64,000 bases of DNA from Sphingomonas sp. (GTDB lineage Bacteria > Pseudomonadota > Alphaproteobacteria > Sphingomonadales > Sphingomonadaceae). The stretch is taken from positions 28,559 through 92,558 of the forward strand of contig NZ_JAIERS010000008.1 of assembly GCF_019746665.1 (NCBI RefSeq), written 5' to 3'. Positions 44,601 through 53,789 of this stretch are shown one piece after another. How positions within the stretch are numbered: position 1 is the first letter of the stretch; every line of letters begins with the position of its first letter. The notes beneath the pieces were generated by a model that had not been told where the DNA came from, did no database searches, and worked only from the letters and a program-made list of their open reading frames with translations. The translations under genes and the position numbers were made by a program.

Positions 44601-44635
44601 AAAACCGCCCGGGTGCAATGGTACACCGGGCGGTT
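44601..44635 (-). terminator. Rho-independent terminator after the GNAT gene
   Basis: AACCGCCCGG (44603-44612) and CCGGGCGGTT (44626-44635) form a perfect 10-bp stem. On the minus strand the hairpin is followed by TTTT (44604-44601). It lies 12 bases after the GNAT stop and separates that gene from the TetR regulator. Confidence 0.8.
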
Positions 44636-44646
44636 AAGGGCTGGGT

Positions 44647-45195
44647 TCAGGCCGCGATCAGCATCGGGGCTGGATCGCTCTCCGCGAGATCGAGCGCGGA
44701 GAGCGCGCACGGCTTGTCCTGCCCCAGCGCGAGGCAGTGGCGCGACACCACGCGGCCGAGCGGGCGGAAGCCGAGCTTCGCCTGCACTCGGCCCGAGGCG
44801 GGGTTGTCGATGAAATGCCCCGATTCGAGCCGCCGCAGCCCCAGCGCGTGGCGCGCCATGCCGATCACCGCGCGTCCCGCCTCGGTCGCATAGCCGCGCC
44901 CCCAGGCGTCGGGCGTGAGCCAATAGCCGAGCTCGGGCGCGCTCTCGCCGGCATGGATGCCGATCCCGCCGACCAGACGCGGCCGCGCGCCGCCCTCATG
45001 CGCCAGGATTAGCAGGCGCAACTCGCGCGGGGGCGTCGGCATGGCGAGGAACGCCGCCGCCTCGGCCTCGCCATAGGGCCAGGGCAGGCGCGCCAGGCAG
45101 AACGCGACCTCGGGAAAGGCGATCGCCTTGGCGAGCGCGGGGGCGTCTTCCGCCCAGCCGGGCCGTAACGTCAACCGGGGTGTCCGAGCGAACAT
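44647..45195 (-). CDS. GNAT family N-acetyltransferase (RimJ-like)
   Basis: A 182-residue GNAT protein. The acetyl-CoA loop appears as LTPDAWGRGYATEAGRAVIG, preceded by ELGYWL, and the C-terminal half has NPASGRVQAKLGF. This layout matches RimJ/RimL-type acetyltransferases that modify protein N-termini. GAGGAGAG precedes the ATG at 45195. It lies downstream of rplU-rpmA but behind a strong terminator (45275-45308). The substrate is unknown. Confidence 0.88.
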   Translation of the reverse strand: MFARTPRLTLRPGWAEDAPALAKAIAFPEVAFCLARLPWPYGEAEAAAFLAMPTPPRELRLLILAHEGGARPRLVGGIGIHAGESAPELGYWLTPDAWGRGYATEAGRAVIGMARHALGLRRLESGHFIDNPASGRVQAKLGFRPLGRVVSRHCLALGQDKPCALSALDLAESDPAPMLIAA

Positions 45196-45274
45196 GGCTA
45201 CTCTCCTCTCTCGGTCGCGGCGCCGTGGCACGGTGAAATGACGGCGCGGAGACAGTTTCGGGTCGAGGGAGCAT

Positions 45275-45308
45275 GAAAAAAGGGAGCCGGGGCGATCCGG
45301 CTCCCTTT
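45275..45308 (-). terminator. Rho-independent terminator after rpmA
   Basis: A perfect 12-bp stem (45279-45290 with 45297-45308) with a 6-base loop. On the minus strand the hairpin is followed by a T run (plus-strand A run at 45276-45281). It sits 64 bases beyond the rpmA stop. The symmetric AAAGGGAGCCGG stem makes it one of the clearest terminators in the window. Confidence 0.88.
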
Positions 45309-45372
45309 GGTTCGAGTTTCCTGCTGGAAAACCCCGGATCGCCCTGGTGGGCAACCCGGCCGGTTGCCCGTG

Positions 45373-45645
45373 TTATTCGGCCGCGAGCGGCATAATCGCG
45401 TCTACCGAACAGAAGGTTCGGCCAAGTTTACCGGCATGGAAGGTCACGCGGCCGTCGACCAGCGCGAACAGGGTATGATCCTTGCCGATGCCGACATTGC
45501 GGCCGGGATAGAATTTGGTGCCGCGCTGACGCACGAGGATGTTGCCCGCGAGCACTTCCTGCCCGCCAAAGCGCTTCACGCCCAGGCGACGACCGGCCGA
45601 ATCACGACCGTTGCGCGACGAACCACCAGCCTTCTTATGTGCCAT
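45373..45645 (-). CDS. rpmA: 50S ribosomal protein L27
   Basis: A 90-residue ribosomal protein. The sequence [20 protein letters not shown] with [11 protein letters not shown] and [15 protein letters not shown] is canonical. L27 contacts the peptidyl transferase centre. It follows rplU by 13 bases and ends before a strong terminator. Confidence 0.97.
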   Translation of the reverse strand: MAHKKAGGSSRNGRDSAGRRLGVKRFGGQEVLAGNILVRQRGTKFYPGRNVGIGKDHTLFALVDGRVTFHAGKLGRTFCSVDAIMPLAAE

Positions 45646-45658
45646 TGTCTAAACTCCC

Positions 45659-45973
45659 TCAGGCCGCCGCGCCGCTCTCACCGATGCCGGTGATGCGCAG
45701 GATGGTGTGCTGCTGGCGGTGGCCGTTGCGGCGGCGATAGTTGTGGCGCCGGCGCTTCTTGAACACGATAACCTTCTCGCCCTTGGCCTGGGCGATGATT
45801 TCGGCCGAGACGGTGAGGCCGTCGACCGGCTTCAGCTCGGCGCCTTCGCCCGCGAGCAGCACATCGGTGAGCGCGATCGTCTCACCGGCTTCACCGGCGA
45901 GCTTTTCGACGACGATCTTGTCTCCGGCGGCGACGCGATATTGCTTGCCGCCCGTGCGCACGACTGCGAACAT
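45659..45973 (-). CDS. rplU: 50S ribosomal protein L21
   Basis: A 104-residue ribosomal protein with [20 protein letters not shown] at the N-terminus and [20 protein letters not shown] at the C-terminus. Start ATG at 45973 is preceded by GGGAAGAGACT. It leads the rplU-rpmA operon. Confidence 0.97.
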   Translation of the reverse strand: MFAVVRTGGKQYRVAAGDKIVVEKLAGEAGETIALTDVLLAGEGAELKPVDGLTVSAEIIAQAKGEKVIVFKKRRRHNYRRRNGHRQQHTILRITGIGESGAAA

Positions 45974-46092
45974 GGCCTTTAGTCTCTTCCCAAAAAATCG
46001 GTTGGCGCCGGGCGAACCCGTCGCGGAAAGGCTGCGCGCATAGCGTGGGAGCGGGGGCGCGTCAATCGGTTCCGCGCCGGAAACGCGCTTGA

Positions 46093-46470
46093 TTAGTGGC
46101 GGTGCTCGCGCCGCAGCCGATAGCGGCCCGACTCATAGCCGGTGAACAGCCCCGCGATCGCCGGATGGTGGATCGGCTCCTCGCTATCGTCGAGCACCAG
46201 ATTCTGCTGGCTGACATAAGCGACATAGCTGCTTTCGCCATTTTCGACGAGCAGATGGTAGAAGGGCTGGTCCTTGCGCGGGCGGATATCGGCGGGAATG
46301 GCGGTGTACCATTCCTCGCTATTGTCGAACACCGGATCGACGTCGAAGATCACGCCGCGAAAGTCGAACACGCGGTGGCGCACGACATCCCCGATCGAAA
46401 AGCTGGCGTGGGAAACGGGCGGCATCGGCACGCCGGATTTGGGAGAAGCCTGATTTGAAGGGAGCGCCAT
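46093..46470 (-). CDS. hspQ: Heat shock protein HspQ / hemimethylated DNA-binding (YccV-like) domain protein
   Basis: A protein of about 125 residues. The YccV-like core is clear: [48 protein letters not shown]. In E. coli HspQ is a specificity-enhancing factor for Lon; YccV was also described as binding hemimethylated DNA. The ATG at 46470 gives a short basic extension; an internal ATG at 46425 is also possible, and neither has a strong ribosome-binding site. Confidence 0.87.
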   Translation of the reverse strand: MALPSNQASPKSGVPMPPVSHASFSIGDVVRHRVFDFRGVIFDVDPVFDNSEEWYTAIPADIRPRKDQPFYHLLVENGESSYVAYVSQQNLVLDDSEEPIHHPAIAGLFTGYESGRYRLRREHRH

Positions 46471-46616
46471 GGCGAGCAATCTAGTGCGCTTTGCGCGCGG
46501 CACAAGCGCCCGCTTGCGCCCGCGATGCGAAAGCGCTATCGGCGCGCGCTCTGATCGACACAGGCGGCGCTGATCGGCGCGCCCAACCTCGGCCCCGAAG
46601 TGATCGGGGCACCAGC

Positions 46617-46706
<90 letters not shown>

Positions 46707-46752
46707 TTTCACCCCGTCATTTCGCCCTTGCGCGCGATGCCGGCTGACGGTG

Positions 46753-47418
46753 ATGTCGGGGCCGATGGGGCGATCGCTCTACCGTTGGCTGGCAAGCCAC
46801 TGGGTGTCGGGCGCGGCGATGATGGCGACTGCGTTGTTGCTGCTGCTCCCGCTGCTCATCCCCGGCTGGCCGCTGCCGCTGCTCCTGATTTTCCTCCATG
46901 GGCCGGGCTATATGCTCCATCAGGTGGAGGAACATGCCGGCGACCGATTCCGGCGATACATCAACCAGGTGGTGCTGGGCGGGCGCGAGGGGCTGACGAC
47001 GCTCGACGTGCTGTGGATCAATCTCGCGGGCGTTTGGGGCGTGAATCTGCTCGCGCTATATGTCGCCGCGTGGGTCGGCCCGGGCTGGGGATTGATCGCC
47101 CCTTATCTGATGCTGGTGAACGCGCTCAGCCATCTTGGGGCGGCGGCGCGACACCGCGCCTATAATCCCGGGGTTGGCACCAGCGCGGCCCTTTTCCTGC
47201 CGCTCGCGCTGGCGAGTCTCATGCTGATCCCCGCAACCCCCGCGCAGCACGCGCTCGGCCTGGCGGTCGCGGTCGCCGCGCATGGTCTGATCATCGCCAA
47301 CCTGCTCCGCCGCCTGCGCGCGCTGCGCGTGGCGGAAGTTCAGGCCGCCACCGGGAGCGACGCCATATCGATCACCAAGCGCCAGCGCCCGTCCGCGCCG
47401 ATCAATCGCCAGCGGTGA
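46753..47418 (+). CDS. HXXEE domain membrane protein
   Basis: A 221-residue membrane protein with about five hydrophobic segments (about 20-40, 75-105, 115-135, 145-165, 170-190). The family motif appears in YMLHQVEEHAGDRF, with His-x-x-Glu-Glu at about residue 56. The function of HXXEE proteins is unknown. The start at 46753 is 47 bases after tRNA-Ser. Its last 17 bases overlap the end of the convergent oxidoreductase gene. Confidence 0.82.
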   Translation: MSGPMGRSLYRWLASHWVSGAAMMATALLLLLPLLIPGWPLPLLLIFLHGPGYMLHQVEEHAGDRFRRYINQVVLGGREGLTTLDVLWINLAGVWGVNLLALYVAAWVGPGWGLIAPYLMLVNALSHLGAAARHRAYNPGVGTSAALFLPLALASLMLIPATPAQHALGLAVAVAAHGLIIANLLRRLRALRVAEVQAATGSDAISITKRQRPSAPINRQR

Positions 47419-48349
47419 CGACGATCTTGCCCACCACATGCCCGTCGCGCAGCGCGAGGCAGGCGTCGCGGCCCTGATCGAAGCCAAAGCGCGCGCCGAC
47501 ATTGGCGCGGAGCGTGCCCGCAAGGTACGCTTCCACCACCCGCTGCAGATCGCCGGGCTCGGCCTTCATCCGGCTGAAGATCACCTTGATTCGGTCGCCG
47601 AACCGCGAGGGGTCCGGGCCGAACAGGGTGGAGAGCAGCACGCCGCCCTCGGCGACGATCGCGGCGCTCGCGAGCAGCGCGTCGAACATCGAGACCAGAT
47701 CGACCAATATGTCCACGCCGTCCGGATGGAGCCGCGCGACCGTCGCCGCGAACGGTTCGCTGCTATAGTCGATCGCCTCGGCGGCGCCGTTCAGCGTCAC
47801 CACCGCCGCGTCGCTCCCCCGCGCCGAGGCGATCACCCGGGCGCCCGCGACCGAGGCGAGCTGGATCAGCGCCAGCCCAACCCCGCCGGTCGCGCCCAGG
47901 ATCGCGAGCCGCTTGCCCGAAACATCGCCCAGTTGCCGCAGGATGTGGAGCGCGGTGAGGCCCGCCATCGGCAGCGCCGCCAATTCGGTCGCGTCCGCCC
48001 AGCTCGGCGCTGCGACGACATGGGCGCTCGCCGGGAGCAGCGCGCGCTTGGCGAGCGCGCCATTCCAGGTGCTCGCGATGATCCGCTGGCCGGGCGCCAG
48101 ATCGCCCACGCCATCGCCCACCGCCACCACGGTGCCGACGACATCGCTGCCGGGCACGAACGGCATCGGCGCGGGCATCATCTCGCGCATCGCGCCGCTG
48201 ATGATCTTCAGGTCGAGCGGGTTGAGCGCCATCGCCTCGACATCGATCACGATTTCGCCCGGCCCCGGATCGGCGACGGGATAATCGATCAGCGCGAGAT
48301 CCTCGACCGCGCCATAATCCTGTACGCCCCAGCCTTTGGTGATGCTCAT
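47402..48349 (-). CDS. MDR-family NADPH:quinone oxidoreductase / alcohol dehydrogenase-like protein
   Basis: A 315-residue medium-chain dehydrogenase/reductase. A GroES-like N-terminal domain (PFVPGSDVVGTVVAVGDGVG) precedes a Rossmann domain (LAILGATGGVGLALIQLASV). No catalytic zinc cysteines are visible, so it belongs to the zinc-free quinone reductase branch. It follows a small membrane protein gene with a four-base overlap, and a LysR gene lies divergently upstream. The substrate is unknown. Confidence 0.87.
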   Translation of the reverse strand: MSITKGWGVQDYGAVEDLALIDYPVADPGPGEIVIDVEAMALNPLDLKIISGAMREMMPAPMPFVPGSDVVGTVVAVGDGVGDLAPGQRIIASTWNGALAKRALLPASAHVVAAPSWADATELAALPMAGLTALHILRQLGDVSGKRLAILGATGGVGLALIQLASVAGARVIASARGSDAAVVTLNGAAEAIDYSSEPFAATVARLHPDGVDILVDLVSMFDALLASAAIVAEGGVLLSTLFGPDPSRFGDRIKVIFSRMKAEPGDLQRVVEAYLAGTLRANVGARFGFDQGRDACLALRDGHVVGKIVVTAGD

Positions 48350-48852
48350 GCGGTGGTCCTTGCCGGTTTGGAGAGGAGCACGGCGAAGATCGCCGCGTGG
48401 CTGACGAGCCAGGCGGGCAGCATCACCGTCAGGATGATCCAGCCGAACGGCCCCAGGATATTGGCGTCATGGATGCTCGGCGTCACTCGCGCGGCGGCGT
48501 TCAGATAATCGAGCGTGCCGACCAGGTTGAACAGCCACGCGAAGCCGATCCTGAGCGGCGAGCCCAGCTGGAACAGCGCGAAGCTTACCAGCGCGAGCGC
48601 GGCGACCAGCACGTCGCCCGCCATGATCTGGAACAGATAGCCTTCCGAAAATCCCGCCGGCGCCAGATTGAACACCCCCGGCAGCATCGCGGTGAGGCCG
48701 AAGAAGCGGAAGAAATGGATCGGCAGCAGCGCCTTCAGATGCGCGTCGCGGCCCCGCGCGACGAGCGACGCGCGCACGCCCCAATAGAGCATCGCGAAGG
48801 CGGCGAAGCCAAACCCATAGCCGACGAGGTGGAAATAGGACGACGGCGCCAT
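48346..48852 (-). CDS. Four-helix membrane protein of unknown function
   Basis: A 168-residue hydrophobic protein with four likely membrane helices (about 5-25, 45-65, 78-103, 130-160) and GFGFAAFAMLYWGVR at the N-terminus. No family was recognised. Its end overlaps the oxidoreductase gene, and its start is about 100 bases from the divergent LysR start, so the pair is probably a LysR-controlled unit. Confidence 0.75.
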   Translation of the reverse strand: MAPSSYFHLVGYGFGFAAFAMLYWGVRASLVARGRDAHLKALLPIHFFRFFGLTAMLPGVFNLAPAGFSEGYLFQIMAGDVLVAALALVSFALFQLGSPLRIGFAWLFNLVGTLDYLNAAARVTPSIHDANILGPFGWIILTVMLPAWLVSHAAIFAVLLSKPARTTA

Positions 48853-48950
48853 GGTGATCCCCTGCGGTTGCGTCGCGGCGACGATAGGGGGATTGTGCGA
48901 ACCGGTTCAACGCCGCAAAACCGCCCTGGATTGTGCCGGAATCGCGAACG

Positions 48951-49859
48951 ATGATCCAATTGGGCGACGCGCGGGTGTTTTTGGAAGTCGCGAGCAGCGG
49001 CAGCTTCAGCGAAGCCGCGCGGCGGCTGAAAATGCCCAAATCCTCGGTCACGCGCCAGATCGAGCGGCTCGAAACCACGATTGGCGGCCAGTTGCTCCGC
49101 CGCACGACACGAACGGTCGCGCTCACCCCGGCAGGCCATGAGTTCCTGCCCCATGCGCGACGTCTGGTCGACGATGGTATCGAAGCGCAGAACCTGCTGC
49201 GCGCGAAGACGATGGGCGCCAGCGGGCTGCTGACGGTATCGGCAACCGCGACCATCGGTCGGCGCTTCCTGGTGCCGCATCTGCCCGCCTTCCGGGCGCG
49301 TCATCCTAATGTCCAGCTCGCGATATGGCTCACCCCGGCGCGGATCGAGGTGGGATCGGGGGAAGGGCAGGTCGATGTCGCCGTTCGGCTGCGGGCCTCG
49401 GGCGGCCCCGATCTGGTCACCCGCAAGCTTGGCGAGGTCGGCTTCTGGGTGGTCGCGTCCCCTGGCTATGTCGCCGAGCATGGCACGCCCTCCACGCCCG
49501 ATGCGCTTGGCGACCATGCGATGATCGAACTGGGGCCGCCCAGCAAGGCGCATCAGGTCGAGCTGCGCCGGGGCAAGGAGACGGTGCCGGTCCGCTATCG
49601 GCCCATCGTTCAGATCGACGATCCCGACGCGGTGGCGCTCGCCGCCGAAGCGGGGGTGGGGGTGGCGGTGATCCCCAGCTTCATCGCGGCGCCCGCGGCG
49701 GCCGCCGGGCGGCTGGTGCGGTTGCTGCCCGACTGGGCGCCCGCGCCGAGCCCGATCAACCTGCTCTACCGCGCCGACATCGCCCCGCAGACGCGGGTCC
49801 GGGCCTATGTCGATTATCTGGTGGAGACGATCGGCCAAAGCCAGCCCTGGGCGGTATGA
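48951..49859 (+). CDS. LysR family transcriptional regulator
   Basis: A 302-residue LysR regulator. HTH in residues 1-62 (ARVFLEVASSGSFSEAARRL then KMPKSSVTRQIERLE) and a substrate-binding domain from about 90. The ATG at 48951 begins the conserved region; an upstream GTG at 48933 would add six residues. It is divergent from a membrane protein / oxidoreductase pair, the typical arrangement for LysR control of its neighbour. Confidence 0.9.
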   Translation: MIQLGDARVFLEVASSGSFSEAARRLKMPKSSVTRQIERLETTIGGQLLRRTTRTVALTPAGHEFLPHARRLVDDGIEAQNLLRAKTMGASGLLTVSATATIGRRFLVPHLPAFRARHPNVQLAIWLTPARIEVGSGEGQVDVAVRLRASGGPDLVTRKLGEVGFWVVASPGYVAEHGTPSTPDALGDHAMIELGPPSKAHQVELRRGKETVPVRYRPIVQIDDPDAVALAAEAGVGVAVIPSFIAAPAAAAGRLVRLLPDWAPAPSPINLLYRADIAPQTRVRAYVDYLVETIGQSQPWAV

Positions 49860-49896
49860 CCGGGCGAGGCATCGGTGCTTGTCTGATGAACGCCGA

Positions 49897-49972
49897 TGGT
49901 GACCCCTACGGGACTCGAACCCGTGTTTCAGCCGTGAAAGGGCCGCGTCCTAGACCGCTAGACGAAGGGGCC
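49897..49972 (-). tRNA. tRNA-Glu (TTC anticodon)
   Basis: A 76-base cloverleaf on the minus strand. The acceptor GGCCCCT pairs with AGGGGTC, the D-arm contains GTCTAGCGGTCTAGGAC, the anticodon loop reads CTTTCAC with TTC, the T-arm is GGGTTCGAGTCCC, and CCA is encoded. Confidence 0.97.
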
Positions 49973-50034
49973 ATGCGAATGGCGTGGGCGGGCGGTTAGG
50001 GAAAAGCGACGGCGCCGTCAAGCACCCTGCTGCC

Positions 50035-51783
50035 TCATCCCGCCCAGGCCGCGTCCTCGACGTGAAGCTCGGCGCTGGCGCGGCCCGACCAGTCGTCGAT
50101 CCGGGCGCGGCCCGCGACCCACAGCCGCCGGTCGCGCGGCGCGCCGAGCAGCGCCTGGCCGAGCGCGCTATCGGCCTGGCGGAAGGCGACGCCCTTCACG
50201 CTCGCGCCGTCATCGCCCGCCAATATCGCGCGGACATGGCCCTGGCCCACCACGTCGGCCTTCACCACCCGCACCGGCCCGGCGGCGACGCGCGGCGCGG
50301 GCCAGCCCATGCCATAGGGACCGCCGGCCTCCAGTGCCTCGACCAGCGCCGGCGTCACCCCGCGCGGCGCGACGAGCGTATCGACCAGCAGCGCGCGCTC
50401 GGCGGTGGCGCGGGCGACGCCCTCGGCGAGGCGTTCCTCGAGAAAGGCTGACAGCGCCGCGATCTGGTCGGCGGCGACGGTGAGCCCCGCCGCCATCGCA
50501 TGGCCGCCCCCCGCCACCAGCAGCCCCGCCTGCTTCGCCGCGAGCACCGCCGCGCCGAGATCGACCCCCGGCACCGATCGCCCCGATCCCTTGCCGATGC
50601 CCGCCTCATCGACCGCGATGACGATTGCGGGCCGCCCAAGTTTTTCCTTCAGCCGCCCGGCGACGATGCCGATCACGCCGGGGTGCCAGCCTTCGCCCGC
50701 GACCAGCGCCACCGCGCCGCTCGTCAGCCGCGCCTCGGCCTCGGCCTGGACCGCCGCCTCGATCGCCCGGCGTTCCTCGTTCAGCCGGTCGAGCTCGGCC
50801 GCGATCGCGCGCGCTTCGGCGGGATCATCGGTGGTGAGCAGCCGCACCCCGAGATCGGCTTGGCCAACCCGCCCGCCGGCGTTGATCCGGGGACCGAGCG
50901 CGAAGCCGAGATCGGTGCAGCTCGGGTCGCGCGTCAGCCGCGCCGCCTCGATCAGCGCGGCGAGCCCGATATTGCGCCGCGCCGCCATCACCTTCAGCCC
51001 CTGCGCCACGAACGCGCGGTTGAGCCCGCGCAAGGCCGCCACATCGGCGACGGTGCCGAGCGCGACGATATCGAGCAGCTCGATCAGCCGGGGTTCGGCG
51101 CGGTCCACGAAAAAGCCGCGCGCGCGCAGCGTCCGCAGCAGCGCCGCGCCCAGCAGGAACGCGACGCCCACCGCCGCCAGATGCCCATGCGCCGCGCCTT
51201 CGGCCTCGTCGAGCCGGTTGGGGTTTACCAGCGCATAGGCCGCCGGCAGCGCCGGGGCGCATTGATGGTGATCGACCACCACCACGTCCACGCCTTCGCC
51301 GCGCGCCATCTCCAACGCATCGAACGCCTGCGCGCCGCAATCGACGGTGACGATCAGGCTCGCCCCCTCGCGCGCGAGCCGAACCAGCGCCGCGCCCGAG
51401 GGGCCATAGCCCTCCATCAGCCGATCGGGGATATAGGCGACCGGCCGCAACCCGAGCGCGCGGAGCAGCCGGATCATCAGCGCGGCCGAGGTGGCGCCAT
51501 CGACATCATAATCGCCGAACACCGCGACCTGCTCGCCCGCGATCACCGCGGCGGCAAGGCGCTCGGCGGCGCGGTCCATGTCGCGAAAGATCGACGGATC
51601 GGGCATGAACGCGCGGATGCTCGGCGCGCGGTGGTCGGCGAGCGCGTCGCGCGGGGCGCCGCGCGCGAGCAGGAGCTGGGTGACGAGATCGTCGCCGCTT
51701 ACCCCCGCGCGCGCGTCCACCTCCAGCGCGCGCCAGCGCCATGCCTGGCCGAGCAGCGATTGGGTGATGTTGAGGACGTGCAT
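50035..51783 (-). CDS. recJ: Single-stranded-DNA-specific exonuclease RecJ
   Basis: A 582-residue 5'-3' exonuclease of the DHH phosphoesterase superfamily used in recombination and mismatch repair. Signatures are FGDYDVDGATSAAL (motif I), VVVDHHQCAPALP (DHH), FALGPRINAGGRVG and VGRLKEKLGRPAIV with the DHHA1 GGGHAMAAGLTV. ATG at 51783. No partner gene is adjacent; a family A repeat follows the start region upstream. Confidence 0.95.
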   Translation of the reverse strand: MHVLNITQSLLGQAWRWRALEVDARAGVSGDDLVTQLLLARGAPRDALADHRAPSIRAFMPDPSIFRDMDRAAERLAAAVIAGEQVAVFGDYDVDGATSAALMIRLLRALGLRPVAYIPDRLMEGYGPSGAALVRLAREGASLIVTVDCGAQAFDALEMARGEGVDVVVVDHHQCAPALPAAYALVNPNRLDEAEGAAHGHLAAVGVAFLLGAALLRTLRARGFFVDRAEPRLIELLDIVALGTVADVAALRGLNRAFVAQGLKVMAARRNIGLAALIEAARLTRDPSCTDLGFALGPRINAGGRVGQADLGVRLLTTDDPAEARAIAAELDRLNEERRAIEAAVQAEAEARLTSGAVALVAGEGWHPGVIGIVAGRLKEKLGRPAIVIAVDEAGIGKGSGRSVPGVDLGAAVLAAKQAGLLVAGGGHAMAAGLTVAADQIAALSAFLEERLAEGVARATAERALLVDTLVAPRGVTPALVEALEAGGPYGMGWPAPRVAAGPVRVVKADVVGQGHVRAILAGDDGASVKGVAFRQADSALGQALLGAPRDRRLWVAGRARIDDWSGRASAELHVEDAAWAG

Positions 51784-51885
51784 CGTCGTCCGAGCTTAGC
51801 GCGGGCGCGGCGGATGAGCGAGGGGCGGGGCGGGGGTTATCCCCAGGAATCGGGCTTGACGGGCAAGCATCAAGGCGCCGTCAAG

Positions 51886-51984
51886 CCCCTCCCCCTTGGG
51901 GGAGGGGTTGGGGTGAGGGCGATCAGCGCGGTGCCCTGGTTGCTTTGACCCACCCCAACCCCTCCCTTTCAGGGAGGGGGTTTT
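51886..51984. repeat. Palindromic dispersed repeat, family A
   Basis: Hairpins built from CCCCTCCCCC/GGGGGAGGGG sit at both ends (51886-51907 and 51961-51980), with GTTGGGGTGAGG facing CCCACCCCAACC. The element resembles 4304-4406. It lies between recJ and the exported protein gene and ends in a TTTT run. Confidence 0.75.
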
Positions 51985-52000
51985 CCTATGGTCCAACGCC

Positions 52001-52897
52001 CTACCGCACCGCCGTTCGCCCGGCCTTGTCGTCTTCCGCGCGGGCGATCAGGCGCTGGGCGCGGTCGATGCCGGTGTTGAAGTCCACCGCGTCGCGCGGG
52101 CGCAGATCGCGGGCGCGTTGATAGGCGGCCAGCGCCCCGCGATAATCGCCCGCCGCCTCGGCGCAGAGCCCGGTGTCGTAAGCCACCGCGAAGTGCGGCA
52201 CCTCGCGGTCCAGCGCGGCGAGCGCGGCGCAGGCGCCGGGCATGTCGCGCTTGGTTTGGGAAATCGCCTCCTTGAAGCGCTGCCCCACCTCCTTCGCCAG
52301 CCCGTCGCGGCTTTCGTAGAAGCGCAGGCTGTACGTTTGGGTATAGGGGGTGATGTCGTGCGCGACCTCGCCGGCGATATCGTCCACCATGCCGCGCACC
52401 ACGCCCTCGATCGGGCCGGGGCGGCTGTCGCCCGGGCAATAGATCACCTCGTCATGCCGGGTCTTGCGCGCCGAATAGAGCACGTCGCCGCGGCGCGTGT
52501 CGGCGATGCGCAGATCGGCGATCAGATCGACCGCGCGGCGGTTGCAGATCAGCTTCACCTGCTCGCGCTTGGTGCATTGGTCACCGTTCTTCTGAGTGCA
52601 TTGCTCGCGCTGCTGTTCGACCCGGCCCTCGTTGATCTCGGTCGCGACATCGCCGCTGATGCCGGCATCGGCGGGCGCGCCGCCCAGCACCACCTCGCGC
52701 CCCGCGCTCCCCAGCGCGCGTTCGAGCGCGAAGGCGAGCGCGCGGCCGTCGGTACCCGTCACCCGATCGACCGAGATGCGCCGGATATAGCCCGCCTCGC
52801 GATTAGGCGCGGGAAAGCGGCCGGTGATCGAAATCGTCTCGGCGGCGGCTGGTACGGCGATTCCCAGCGCGATCAACGCGATCCGATATTGGCGCAT
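52001..52897 (-). CDS. Exported protein of unknown function with TPR-like C-terminus
   Basis: A 298-residue protein with a signal peptide (MRQYRIALIALGIAVPAAAE). The middle section carries several cysteines (QREQCTQKNGDQCTKR, LICNRRAV, VIYCPGD), suggesting disulfides, and the last 70 residues read like one tetratricopeptide hairpin (AAGDYRGALAAYQRARDLRP). No known family was recognised. GGGGGGAC lies upstream of the ATG. It precedes nothing co-directional closely, so it is probably monocistronic. Confidence 0.8.
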   Translation of the reverse strand: MRQYRIALIALGIAVPAAAETISITGRFPAPNREAGYIRRISVDRVTGTDGRALAFALERALGSAGREVVLGGAPADAGISGDVATEINEGRVEQQREQCTQKNGDQCTKREQVKLICNRRAVDLIADLRIADTRRGDVLYSARKTRHDEVIYCPGDSRPGPIEGVVRGMVDDIAGEVAHDITPYTQTYSLRFYESRDGLAKEVGQRFKEAISQTKRDMPGACAALAALDREVPHFAVAYDTGLCAEAAGDYRGALAAYQRARDLRPRDAVDFNTGIDRAQRLIARAEDDKAGRTAVR

Positions 52898-52920
52898 TTC
52901 GTCCCCCCTTCATGCTTGGT

Positions 52921-53613
52921 TCAATAAGGTAGCCACCGCCCCTCGCGGAACCATTTGGTCACGACATATTTCACCCCCGCGACGACCGGCATCCCTTCAT
53001 GCAGCGTCAGGCCGTTGGGGCTGCCATCGGCGGCCATGTTGTTCCAAATCAGCAGCAGGCCCGCCTTGGGCGCGACGCGGATGCCGGCCTGGGGGAACCA
53101 GGTGGCGCCGCCTTCCTCGACATCGTTGAGATAGATCATCGCGGTCCAGGTGCGCTGGCCGCCATCCTGCTTCACCCGCTCCCAATAGCCTTCGCTTTCG
53201 AAGAAATAATCATGGTGCGCGCGGAATTGCTGGCCCGGCGCATAGCGCTGGCCCTGGATCGTCTCCCCGCTCGCCAGATCGATGCCGAGCAGGTGCGAGA
53301 TTGCCTCGTCGATCGGCTGGACGAGCGGCGAATAGCGATCGAGGTCGCAGCTTTCGGAGGTGCGGAAGCCATATTGCGGATTGTCGCTGAGCACGGTCGA
53401 GGGGCGGCGGCCGGCGTCGATCAGCGCGATCAGCTGCGCGCAGCCGACCGGATCGAGCCAGTTCTCGGCATAATAGGCCTGCACCCCCGGCACCTCGATC
53501 CGGGTGACGCGGGGATCGGCGTCGAGCCGGGCGCCGACCTGCGCGCCGATATGCGCGCGCAAGGGGGAGGTTTGGGGGGCGGCTTTGGCGCGTGGTTTGA
53601 ACGGGTTGAGCAT
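52921..53613 (-). CDS. Prolyl-4-hydroxylase-like 2OG-Fe(II) oxygenase
   Basis: A 230-residue dioxygenase with the double-stranded beta-helix P4Hc domain. Iron ligands are likely His and Asp in FRAHHDYFF and the distal His in GLTLHEGMPVV, with Lys in VKYVVTKWF positioned to bind 2-oxoglutarate. The N-terminal half includes TSESCDLDRYSPLVQPID. ATG at 53613; a longer in-frame extension is not family-like. The substrate (a protein prolyl residue or another amine) is unknown. Confidence 0.85.
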   Translation of the reverse strand: MLNPFKPRAKAAPQTSPLRAHIGAQVGARLDADPRVTRIEVPGVQAYYAENWLDPVGCAQLIALIDAGRRPSTVLSDNPQYGFRTSESCDLDRYSPLVQPIDEAISHLLGIDLASGETIQGQRYAPGQQFRAHHDYFFESEGYWERVKQDGGQRTWTAMIYLNDVEEGGATWFPQAGIRVAPKAGLLLIWNNMAADGSPNGLTLHEGMPVVAGVKYVVTKWFREGRWLPY

Positions 53614-53681
53614 CGCCCCCGATTTTCGCCACGCCCGGCCAAAATGCAAGCTTGGCCGGGGGGCGTCTTTGGTTGGCGGTA

Positions 53682-53751
53682 CCGGCCCGCTCCCTCACCC
53701 GGCCACCTATATAATACTGCCGTTGGGTGGCCGGGCGGGGGAGCGGGCCGG
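53682..53751. repeat. Long palindrome with AT-rich loop, family F
   Basis: Arms 53682-53707 and 53726-53751 are complementary in 24 of 26 positions and are extremely GC-rich. The 18-base loop is AT-rich (TATATAATACTGCCG). It lies between the hydroxylase and the RcnB-like gene. It could be a transposable-element-like palindrome or a bidirectional terminator; no second copy was seen. Confidence 0.7.
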
Positions 53752-53789
53752 GGCCGAGAATGTGCCAGCGGCGCATTCCCGCCCAGCGC

